From: Bacillus sp. ZZV12-4809
GTDB lineage: Bacteria > Bacillota > Bacilli > Bacillales > Cytobacillaceae
DNA length: 64,000 nt
Direction: 5' to 3'
Assembly (NCBI RefSeq): GCF_009849585.1
Contig: NZ_VCRN01000007.1
Location: forward strand, 124,001 to 188,000
The notes beneath the pieces were generated by a model. It was not told the origin of the DNA, searched no databases, and saw only the letters and a program-made list of their open reading frames with translations. This document shows, in pieces, positions 53,063 through 60,683 of the stretch. The position numbers were made by a program, and so were the translations under genes. The first letter of the stretch is position 1. Each line of letters starts with the position of its first letter.

Positions 53063-53872
53063 TCAGTATGCACCTGCATAAAATGGTTCACTTTGTTTTC
53101 TTAAAGACTCTTCACGAAATTTCTTCTTTTCAATATCAGTCATGGCTTTATATTCTTTTAAAAACTTCTCATAAGCAGGAATTACCTCATTTATATTACC
53201 TTCCATCTTAATTTGACCAAACTCTAACCATACTGCTTTTTCACAAAATTCCTTCATTTGGCCTATGGAGTGACTGACAAAAAACATTGTCTTTCCTCTC
53301 TTTTTAAATTCATTCATTTTATCAAGACATTTTTCCGCAAATGCTTTATCTCCAACAGATAATGCTTCGTCAATTATTAAAACGTCTGGATTTATATGGA
53401 TAGAGATGGAAAATCCTAATCTTGATCTCATTCCACTTGAATATGACTTAACTGGCTGGTCTATAAATTTTCCAATTTCAGAGAAGTCAATAATACTTGG
53501 TTCCATTTCTTTAATTTCCTTTTTACTAAATCCTAACATTAAACATTTCAGTTCAATATTTTCTCTTCCAGTAAGCTGGTTATTTAAACCAGCAGAAACA
53601 GATATAAGAGCTGCTTGTCCTTTGATTTCCACTGTTCCCGAGGTTGGCGGAACGACACCAGAAATAATATTAGAGAGAGTAGATTTACCTGAACCGTTTA
53701 CACCTACAAAGCCAACAATATCTCCCTTTTCAGCCTCGAAACTGACATCTCTTAAAGCATAGAAATCTTCACCGTAACTTTTAGGCAACAAGATATCTAA
53801 TAACCTTTCAGATGTCTTTGTATATAATTTATACTTTTTTGTAACATTTTTAACAATGACTGATTTTTCCAA
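53063..53872 (-). CDS. tagH: Teichoic acid ABC exporter ATPase TagH (TarH)
   Basis: 269 residues, the short TarH-like form (B. subtilis TagH has a long C-terminal extension). Walker A GVNGSGKST near 56–64, signature SYSSGMRSRLGFSI near 143–156, Walker B VLIIDEALSVGD near 163–174 and switch His in FVSHSIGQ. It energises export of lipid-linked teichoic acid through TagG. It follows tagG by 14 bases. Confidence 0.95.
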   Translation of the reverse strand: MEKSVIVKNVTKKYKLYTKTSERLLDILLPKSYGEDFYALRDVSFEAEKGDIVGFVGVNGSGKSTLSNIISGVVPPTSGTVEIKGQAALISVSAGLNNQLTGRENIELKCLMLGFSKKEIKEMEPSIIDFSEIGKFIDQPVKSYSSGMRSRLGFSISIHINPDVLIIDEALSVGDKAFAEKCLDKMNEFKKRGKTMFFVSHSIGQMKEFCEKAVWLEFGQIKMEGNINEVIPAYEKFLKEYKAMTDIEKKKFREESLRKQSEPFYAGAY

Positions 53873-53886
53873 ACAAAATCACTCCA

Positions 53887-54693
53887 TTATATATAATCAA
53901 CAAAATGTTTTCTGAATTTAACATGAACTATTGACCCTATCCATAATAATGAAATGACAACAATCCAAAAATAAATAGTATATCCTACTTCTTCAGTAAT
54001 GTACCAGCCTTGTCCTAGAAGGGACCAACGATATCCTTCAACCAGATAATAAAGAGGATTAATTTTCATAATAACTTGCACCCAGCCCGGGAAATCTTCT
54101 CTAACCCATAAAATTGGGCTCAAGTATATTAAAATCCGCATTACCGCTTGAACTATCATTTGTGTGTCTCGAACGATAGTAGAAAGGGTGGATGTAATAA
54201 GAGATAGACCTATTAAAAAAATAGTGGTTGCAATTAAAAAATACGGTAATTGAATGTAGTATATACTTATAGGATACCCAATAAATTGAAATATTATTGT
54301 AGTTATAACCAGCAATAACAAGTGAGGGTATAGTTTTGAAAAAATGACATATGAAGGGATTACACTCATTGGAAAATTCATTTTAGAAATCATTTTTATT
54401 CTTGAATAGACCGATTTCGACCCCTGAATAATAGATGGCTGCACAAAAAACCATACAATAATCCCCGCTAACATCCAATGAATAAATGGAATTTCTCCCA
54501 CTTTTGCACCTTTCCTTATACCATAACCAAATACGAACCAGTATATTGCAATTTGAATTCCCGGGTTGATAATTTCCCATAACATTCCTAAATAATTATT
54601 TTTATTTGCACTCTTCAATTCATATAAGGAAAGCCTCCTTATCAAATAGAAGCTTTGTATTTGTTCTTTTATAACTGTGATCAAGGAGCCCAT
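53887..54693 (-). CDS. tagG: Teichoic acid ABC exporter permease TagG
   Basis: 268 residues, six membrane helices of the ABC-2 type. ELKSANKNNYLGMLWEIINP near 25–44 is the conserved amphipathic entry. IVWFFVQPSIIQGSKSVYSR near 95–114 is the conserved second block, and INPLYYLVEGYRW near 210–222 is the usual C-terminal motif. It exports wall teichoic acid with TagH. First gene of the tagGH operon. Confidence 0.94.
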   Translation of the reverse strand: MGSLITVIKEQIQSFYLIRRLSLYELKSANKNNYLGMLWEIINPGIQIAIYWFVFGYGIRKGAKVGEIPFIHWMLAGIIVWFFVQPSIIQGSKSVYSRIKMISKMNFPMSVIPSYVIFSKLYPHLLLLVITTIIFQFIGYPISIYYIQLPYFLIATTIFLIGLSLITSTLSTIVRDTQMIVQAVMRILIYLSPILWVREDFPGWVQVIMKINPLYYLVEGYRWSLLGQGWYITEEVGYTIYFWIVVISLLWIGSIVHVKFRKHFVDYI

Positions 54694-54751
54694 TATAAGT
54701 ATTCCTTCCTAAAAAGCTTTTCTTCTAAATCAAATTAAAAACCATAATGAT

Positions 54752-54780
54752 ATTATACGTATTAGGACTTAACGATACAA
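54752..54780 (-). promoter_or_regulatory. Candidate sigma-A promoter of tagGH
   Basis: Minus strand TTGTAT, 17-bp spacer, TATAAT, located about 60 bases before tagG. Confidence 0.55.
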
Positions 54781-54926
54781 CCTTCAACAATATCCTGCTG
54801 CATTGATATATTTTATTTACTTAGTAAAGCTTTGTTCACAAGTTTTTTCACAAGTAAATTTATTTTACCACCGTTTTTATTACTTCCTCTATTTTGTAAT
54901 TAAAGACTGGAAATTCCTTCTTTTTC

Positions 54927-56090
54927 TCACTTAATTGATAATGCGCGAATCAATTTTTCGCTCGAATTCCCGTTTGAATATTGATTCCACTCATCTTTAA
55001 ACCGCTTAATTTTTTCGTAATCAATTAAGTCCTGCTCGATAATCTCAATGATCTCTTCCGTACTGAAAGCTACTGGTCCTGGAACGAACTCAGCATAATC
55101 TTCCCAAAAACCTCTTTCACTCTTATATGCTTCCAAATCATAAGGGTAGAAGATCATTGGTTTTTCCAGCAAGGCATACTCAAATGGAATAGATGAATAA
55201 TCTGTTATTAAATAATCTGAAACAAATAGTAAATCATTAATATTAGGATAAGCACTACAATCTATTACAAAGTCTGAGAAATCAGCGTCAAATTTCTTCA
55301 ATTCTCCTATTGCAGGATGCAGCCTTAATAAAAGTACGGTATCATCAGAAAACTTATCATAAAGCTTTTGCAAGTCTAACTCCAAGGAGAATAATTTTAA
55401 TTCAGCTTCCCTATATGTTGGAGCGTACAATATTTTTCTTTTATTTTTTAACATAGGAAAGCTGCGTAACATATTTTCCTTAATTTTCTCAGTTCTATTT
55501 TGATCAAAAAAGAGGTCAGTACGAGGAATTCCTGTCCTCAGAATCTTATTTTTATTGGCATTAAACGCTTCAGAGAATATTTTGGCCATATTTTCTGAAC
55601 CTACTACAATCTTGTGAAATTGGCTATAAACCTTGTAAAAGCGAACAATTGCTTTTTCTGATCTAGAATTATTAGAAGGATCGTATATCCCAAATTGCTT
55701 TATAGCTCCTGCTGCATGCCAAAGCTGAATACATTTAACTTCATCTTTAAACTTTATTGCAGATAGAAAACCATAATAATTATCTAGAAAGATAAACTTA
55801 GAAGTTGCTAGGTGATAAATTGATAAAAACGTATCAATGAAATGATACGTTTCAAAATAGTGTTGCTTAATACCTCTTCCGACAGGTATGTCTATCCTGG
55901 AACCTTTGCTTTTCAAGAAAACAATATCACCTGAATATTTTTGTTTTATAAGTTCTTCGTAAACAAACAGGCTATTATCTCCAAAAGACATCACAAAAGT
56001 TACCTTATTTTTCAAAGGGAAGAATTTGAATAAATTGAAAACGGCCTTAAATAGAGCCAGGTAAATTGAAATTACCAACTCTCTAGCCAT
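54927..56090 (-). CDS. tagB: CDP-glycerol glycerophosphotransferase, TagB-type primase
   Basis: 387 residues. The N-terminal membrane-attaching segment (about 5–25) precedes the glycerophosphotransferase domain: catalytic His in CIQLWHAAGAIKQFG near 120–134, GIPRTDLFF near 194, APTYREAEL near 222, LLRLHPAIG near 252 and ITDYSSIPFEYALL near 298–311. The WHAAGA variant is typical of TagB, which adds the first glycerol phosphate to the linkage unit. It overlaps tagD by eight bases. Confidence 0.88.
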   Translation of the reverse strand: MARELVISIYLALFKAVFNLFKFFPLKNKVTFVMSFGDNSLFVYEELIKQKYSGDIVFLKSKGSRIDIPVGRGIKQHYFETYHFIDTFLSIYHLATSKFIFLDNYYGFLSAIKFKDEVKCIQLWHAAGAIKQFGIYDPSNNSRSEKAIVRFYKVYSQFHKIVVGSENMAKIFSEAFNANKNKILRTGIPRTDLFFDQNRTEKIKENMLRSFPMLKNKRKILYAPTYREAELKLFSLELDLQKLYDKFSDDTVLLLRLHPAIGELKKFDADFSDFVIDCSAYPNINDLLFVSDYLITDYSSIPFEYALLEKPMIFYPYDLEAYKSERGFWEDYAEFVPGPVAFSTEEIIEIIEQDLIDYEKIKRFKDEWNQYSNGNSSEKLIRALSIK

Positions 56091-56481
56091 TGTTTACCTT
56101 TAACAAATCTTTTTTAATTTTTGTTGTAGAGATCCCAACCGTTCTTGGAAGATATATTACTTCACAATAATCCTTAAGGAAATCAAATTTCCCTTTCCAA
56201 TCATCACCCATTACAAAAATATCTATATCATTATTGATTACATCATTAATTTTTTGGTCCCAATTATTTTCTGGAATTACTTCGTCAACATAACGTATAG
56301 ACTCCAGTATCATTTTTCTATTTTCATAATCATGGTATGCTTTTTTACCTTTTATTGCGTTAAATTCATCAGTAGATATCGCGACAACAAGATAGTCCCC
56401 AAGCGACTTGGCACGTTTTAAAATATTTATATGACCCCAATGGAGTAAGTCAAATGTTCCATAAGTAATTATTTTACGCAA
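56083..56481 (-). CDS. tagD: Glycerol-3-phosphate cytidylyltransferase TagD
   Basis: 132 residues, the usual size. The nucleotidyltransferase motif HWGH (GTFDLLHWGHINILKRA near 8–24), RYVDEVIPENNW near 63–74 and the C-terminal RTVGISTTKIKK near 113–124 (RTxGISTT) are all present. It makes CDP-glycerol, the substrate of the TagB/TagF enzymes encoded nearby. First gene of the tagD–tagB pair. Confidence 0.97.
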   Translation of the reverse strand: MRKIITYGTFDLLHWGHINILKRAKSLGDYLVVAISTDEFNAIKGKKAYHDYENRKMILESIRYVDEVIPENNWDQKINDVINNDIDIFVMGDDWKGKFDFLKDYCEVIYLPRTVGISTTKIKKDLLKVNNG

Positions 56482-56558
56482 AAAGATCTCCTCCTACATC
56501 TGGATGAATAACTTTTCTATATTCTCTGAAGACACATGTATAAAAACTTCATTACTAG

Positions 56559-56586
56559 ATTTTATCCCATAGACTTTACATAACAA
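56559..56586 (-). promoter_or_regulatory. Candidate sigma-A promoter of tagD–tagB
   Basis: Minus strand TTGTTA, 16-bp spacer, TAAAAT, about 80 bases before tagD. The remaining bases up to 56760 are AT-rich with no other signal seen. Confidence 0.4.
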
Positions 56587-56759
56587 TAACAATACATTAA
56601 CAAATAATAAGGATTATAAAAATAAACTTAATTTTTGTAATAAAGATTAGTCATATAACCAATTGTAAAGCTTTTTAATTTTATATACAAGCAGGGGAAA
56701 TAAAAGTTAAAAGTTGTATATAAAACCATCTTGATTCATATAGGTTATATAACAAAATT

Positions 56760-56809
56760 GAGGCGATGTATAGTTGTTTACTTTTTAATAAACTCTTTAC
56801 ATCAGCCTC
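56760..56809 (-). terminator. Terminator of the TagF-like gene
   Basis: Minus strand GAGGCTGATGT pairs with ACATCGCCTC (one bulged base). A nested GTTTA/TAAAC stem lies between, and AATTTTG follows. It begins at the stop codon. Confidence 0.7.
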
Positions 56810-57984
56810 TAACTATTCAGAAACACTTGTTCCACTACCCTTTTTGCGGCTTCCCCATCTTCCAGATAACAGAACTCTTGATAAAATTCATTATATTTTT
56901 GATGTGAGTCAATATTATTTGAGATATTCTTGATTTCCTCAATCACTTCATCCGTTGTTAGCACTATAGGTCCAGGTGCTTTTTCCTCCAAATTAAAATA
57001 AAACCCTCTTATTATTTCTCTATACTCTTCAATATCATAAACAAAGAAAATTATTGGTCGTTGAAGCTTTGCAAAGTCAAAAAAAACAGAAGAATAATCA
57101 GTTATAAGAATATCACTTATAAGATAAAGTTCCCTAATATCATCATGACTTGAAAAATTAAAAGCAAACCCTTTAAATGAATCCAACTGTAAGTCCTGGG
57201 CTATTAAATAATGCATGCGAAGCAAAATAATGTAATCTTCCCCCAGTTCGTTTCTTAAACTTTCCAAATCCAATTGTATATCGAATTTATATTTTCCAGA
57301 TTTATCATATTTGTTATCTCTCCATGTTGGTGCATAAAGAATGACTTTTTTATCAGTTGGCAAACTATGTTTCTTTTTAAACTCCTGAACAAAAGAAGTA
57401 TTTGCCTCATCATTTAGAAAATCATTTCTTGGATAACCTGATTCGATAATTGTTTTATTAAATTGAAATGCTCTTCTGAAAATCTTAGAAGAATATTCAT
57501 TAGGAGAAATCAAATAATCCCAGTTCCTCGATTCGGAGAGAAACTCCTGTTTATATTTATCGGTTGTCGTACCAGGCATTAATACTTCTTCCATATCAAA
57601 AGCAAGTTTCTTAAGAGGCGTACCATGCCAAGTCTGTAAGTAAATAGTTTTTGTGGGTTTTGGTATCCAAAGTGGCATACGGCTATTTGTAACCCAAAAT
57701 TTAGCTCTTGCTAAAACGAAAAGCCATTTAACAGTAAACCTTTTTGCATAGGGTATACCCTTTTCAAGGAATCCACTTTCATATCGTGGGTCCACACTCC
57801 AAATCATGTTATACTCAGGATAATGTTTCTTTAGGTATTCATATATAGCCCTCGGGTTACAACTATATTGCTTACCTAAATAGCTTTCAAATACAATTAA
57901 ATTTTGCTTTCTCGGAAGCATAGAAACCAATTGAAATAACAACTTGTATGTCATTATAATTATTTTTTTTAGAAATGGTAGCAA
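56809..57984 (-). CDS. tagF: CDP-glycerol glycerophosphotransferase, TagF-type polymerase
   Basis: 391 residues from a TTG at 57984, chosen because GGGAGAAG lies just upstream. The frame extends to a GTG at 58056, but that codon has no ribosome site and overlaps promoter-like sequence. The domain shows FESYLGKQYSCNPRAIYEYL, catalytic His in LQTWHGTPLKKLAFDMEE, SGYPRNDFL, APTWRDNKY, LLRMHYLIA and ITDYSSVFFDFA. TagF lengthens the poly(glycerol phosphate) chain. It is shorter than B. subtilis TagF, lacking the long N-terminal region. It resembles the TagF half of the 50.7-kb fusion more than the TagB-type gene next to it. Confidence 0.88.
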   Translation of the reverse strand: MLPFLKKIIIMTYKLLFQLVSMLPRKQNLIVFESYLGKQYSCNPRAIYEYLKKHYPEYNMIWSVDPRYESGFLEKGIPYAKRFTVKWLFVLARAKFWVTNSRMPLWIPKPTKTIYLQTWHGTPLKKLAFDMEEVLMPGTTTDKYKQEFLSESRNWDYLISPNEYSSKIFRRAFQFNKTIIESGYPRNDFLNDEANTSFVQEFKKKHSLPTDKKVILYAPTWRDNKYDKSGKYKFDIQLDLESLRNELGEDYIILLRMHYLIAQDLQLDSFKGFAFNFSSHDDIRELYLISDILITDYSSVFFDFAKLQRPIIFFVYDIEEYREIIRGFYFNLEEKAPGPIVLTTDEVIEEIKNISNNIDSHQKYNEFYQEFCYLEDGEAAKRVVEQVFLNS

Positions 57985-58182
57985 AGGTCTTCTCCCACTC
58001 TCTCTAGAGTTGTTGATGAATGATTTATTTAATAAATGGATTTGTTGCAGGTCCACTTTATAATATAATACAATTGCTGGCAGCCTACAACTGAATGTAA
58101 ATAAGGTAATGCTGCTACCTTCTATGAAATTTACTATAGAGGACCAACCGTTTACAAAATACTATTACTGAGGGGTTTTTTT

Positions 58183-59523
58183 ATGAAATTTTCTATTATT
58201 ATCCCTGTATATAATGCAGAAAAATACCTGGCAGAATCAATAGACAGCATAATACATCAAAGTAATGACTTTATTCAAAGTACTGAAATCATCTTAGTCG
58301 ACGATGGTAGTACGGATCAATCAGGTGAGATATGTAAAAGTTATTCAAAGCAGTTTCCTTTGAATGTCAAATATATTTACTGTGAGAATGCAGGTCCAGG
58401 AAACGCAAGAAATGTCGGATTAGATGCCGTATCAATGAATTCAAGATATATCGGATTTCTTGATGCAGATGATTACTTTTCAGAAAACACCTTGGAGAAA
58501 GTTGATGAATTTTTCAATAAATATCAGAGTACTCAACTTGCTGTAATACCACTCTTCCACTTCGAAAGAATTGATACACCACATCGTCTGAATTATCGTT
58601 TTGACAGAGGAAGTCGTGTTATTGACATTAATGAGGACTATACCGCGATTCATTTTCATATTGGCGGCTGCTTTTTTAGAGCAGAACATTTCACTTCGGG
58701 TGATAAGATAAGATTCCAAAGAGATATTCATTTCTGGGAAGATGCTCTTCTTATAAATACATTTTTATTAAATCATAAGGAATACGGAGTTGTTTCAGGA
58801 CCAAAGTATTATTATAGAAAACGCGCACAGGAAAATTCCCTTGTAAACAGTGCATGGTATCAAAAGTCAAGATATACAGATATGATTCGTCTTTGCTATT
58901 TACCACTAATTAATTTATCTAACAAGTTGTATGGTAATGTAATTCCTTATATACATTTTTTAATTATATACCATTTAAGGCTATATCTATTTCCTAAAAA
59001 TAATGAAATCATATATAATGTATTGAGTGAACAGGAACAAGATGAATTTTTTAAGAAGTTCGTCCGCTTATTACAATATATTGATGATAAATATATAAAA
59101 GAGCAAGACATGCCCTTTTATTATAAAAATTATTTATTAAACTTAAAGCAAAATGGGTGGCCATATAAAAATGTTCCAATAGATATAAAAAAATTAAAGG
59201 TAACACTTACTGACTTTAAATTTCGCGGATCACATTGGCTGCTAGAAGGTCATCTTAAAAATAAAAATTACATGTTACAGCCAGAAGACCGAATTTTTAT
59301 TAAGATAAGAAATAAAACGATTTACTTACAAAAAGAAGAACTACCAGCAAAACACAGGAAAATTTGGGGCACTGTAGTGAGAGATTACCGACATGCTGGG
59401 TTTAAAACATATATTCCTATTTTTTATTATAAATTTCAATTTGGCCTTCAAACAAAAGAAAACACGTATTACTTGAATAAAGTTAATTTATTTGGTTTAT
59501 TCAAATTAAAGAACAAAGATTAA
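58183..59523 (+). CDS. GT2 glycosyltransferase with C-terminal beta-rich domain
   Basis: 446 residues. The GT2 domain (about 1–230) shows FSIIIPVYNAEKYLAESIDS, LVDDGSTDQSGEICK, AGPGNARNVGLDAV and the metal-binding FLDADDYFS; HFWEDALLIN near 185 fits the acceptor-side Asp of GT2 enzymes. About 330–446 is a separate beta-rich segment (VTLTDFKFRGSHWLLEGHLK), recalling the accessory domains of teichoic acid glycosyltransferases such as TarS. Probably a sugar transferase decorating the teichoic acid. Ribosome site AGGGG. Confidence 0.85.
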   Translation: MKFSIIIPVYNAEKYLAESIDSIIHQSNDFIQSTEIILVDDGSTDQSGEICKSYSKQFPLNVKYIYCENAGPGNARNVGLDAVSMNSRYIGFLDADDYFSENTLEKVDEFFNKYQSTQLAVIPLFHFERIDTPHRLNYRFDRGSRVIDINEDYTAIHFHIGGCFFRAEHFTSGDKIRFQRDIHFWEDALLINTFLLNHKEYGVVSGPKYYYRKRAQENSLVNSAWYQKSRYTDMIRLCYLPLINLSNKLYGNVIPYIHFLIIYHLRLYLFPKNNEIIYNVLSEQEQDEFFKKFVRLLQYIDDKYIKEQDMPFYYKNYLLNLKQNGWPYKNVPIDIKKLKVTLTDFKFRGSHWLLEGHLKNKNYMLQPEDRIFIKIRNKTIYLQKEELPAKHRKIWGTVVRDYRHAGFKTYIPIFYYKFQFGLQTKENTYYLNKVNLFGLFKLKNKD

Positions 59524-59628
59524 TATGCAGTTAAAGCCCCTCAATTAATTAGGATAAGTTTTTTTCTTATGCAGGACATACTAACAATAAGATTTAATTT
59601 TTACGCAATTGAAAGAGGAGAGATAATA

Positions 59629-60510
59629 GTGAATACAATCCGAAAAGCAATCATTCCAGCTGCTGGGTTAGGTACAAGATTTTTACCTGCCACAAAGGCA
59701 ATGCCTAAAGAAATGCTCCCAATAGTAGATAAACCAACAATTCAATATATAGTTGAAGAAGCAGTCAAATCTGGGATTGAAGACATTATTATTGTTACTG
59801 GAAAAGGAAAGAGAGCAATAGAGGATCATTTTGATCATGCATTTGAATTAGAAGAAAACCTATTAGCTAAAGCAAAATTTGATTTGCTTGAGAAAGTAAA
59901 AGAACCTTCAAAAGTAGACATTCATTATATTCGTCAAAAGGAGCCTAAAGGGCTCGGGCACGCGGTATGGTGTGCAAGAAAATTTATCGGGAATGAACCT
60001 TTTGCTGTTTTATTAGGTGATGATATTGTTCAAGCAGATAAACCATGCTTAAAACAAATGATAGATATCTACAGTGAAACAAAAGCTTCGGTTATTGGCG
60101 TACAACAGGTACCAGAAAACGAAACAAATCGATATGGTATTATTGACCCTCTAACAAACGAAGGGAAAATATTCCAGGTGAATAATTTTGTAGAAAAACC
60201 ACCTCTAGGATCGGCACCTTCCAATTTAGCCATTATGGGTAGATATATATTAACCCCAGAGATTTTTGAGTTTCTTGAAGACCAGAAAGAGGGTGCTGGT
60301 GGTGAAATACAATTAACTGATGCCATTCAACAGCTTAACAAAATCCAAAGAGTTTTTGCTTACAATTTTGATGGAAAAAGATATGATGTAGGCGAAAAAT
60401 TAGGATTTATCCAAACCACCATTGAAATGGCATTACAAGATGAAGATTTGCGTACTCCTTTAACAGAGTTTATTAATAATCTCTTAGAAACTAAAATTAA
60501 TACAAAGTAA
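59629..60510 (+). CDS. gtaB: UTP–glucose-1-phosphate uridylyltransferase GtaB (GalU)
   Basis: 293 residues from a GTG at 59629 with AGAGGAG upstream; an in-frame ATG 60 bases earlier lacks a site. [20 protein letters not shown] (near 5–24), [41 protein letters not shown] and NFVEKPP are diagnostic. It makes UDP-glucose for teichoic acid glycosylation, glycolipid anchors and, with GalE, UDP-galactose. Confidence 0.97.
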   Translation: MNTIRKAIIPAAGLGTRFLPATKAMPKEMLPIVDKPTIQYIVEEAVKSGIEDIIIVTGKGKRAIEDHFDHAFELEENLLAKAKFDLLEKVKEPSKVDIHYIRQKEPKGLGHAVWCARKFIGNEPFAVLLGDDIVQADKPCLKQMIDIYSETKASVIGVQQVPENETNRYGIIDPLTNEGKIFQVNNFVEKPPLGSAPSNLAIMGRYILTPEIFEFLEDQKEGAGGEIQLTDAIQQLNKIQRVFAYNFDGKRYDVGEKLGFIQTTIEMALQDEDLRTPLTEFINNLLETKINTK

Positions 60511-60518
60511 TAAAGAAA

Positions 60519-60679
60519 GGGGCTGGGACAAAAGCATTTCGACCAAAGAAAAAAACGAACTATTATTCGAAATTCTGATTTAGAGTTTCGTAATAGTTCG
60601 TTTCTTTTATTTTTATTACTTTTTAAAATAGAAATCATTCGGCTTTAACAACGGACAATTTAGTTCTGTCCCAGCCTCT
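60519..60679. repeat. Palindromic element with GGCTGGGACA/TGTCCCAGCC ends
   Basis: Ten-base inverted ends (60521–60530 and 60667–60676) enclose about 136 bases. Inside is a nested hairpin: AACGAACTATTA (60554–60565) with TAATAGTTCGTT (60591–60602), and CGAAATTCT with AGAGTTTCG. Similar strings (GAGGCTGGGACAAAA) recur in many Firmicutes genomes as non-coding repeats. It separates the convergent gtaB and autolysin genes and may also end both transcripts. Confidence 0.7.
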
Positions 60680-60683
60680 TCTT

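Noticed and set aside
56809-58056. GTG at 58056 as the start of the TagF-type gene
   Set aside because: No ribosome site, and promoter-like sequence (TATTATATTATAA) lies directly before it; the TTG at 57984 has GGGAGAAG upstream. The longer form cannot be excluded.
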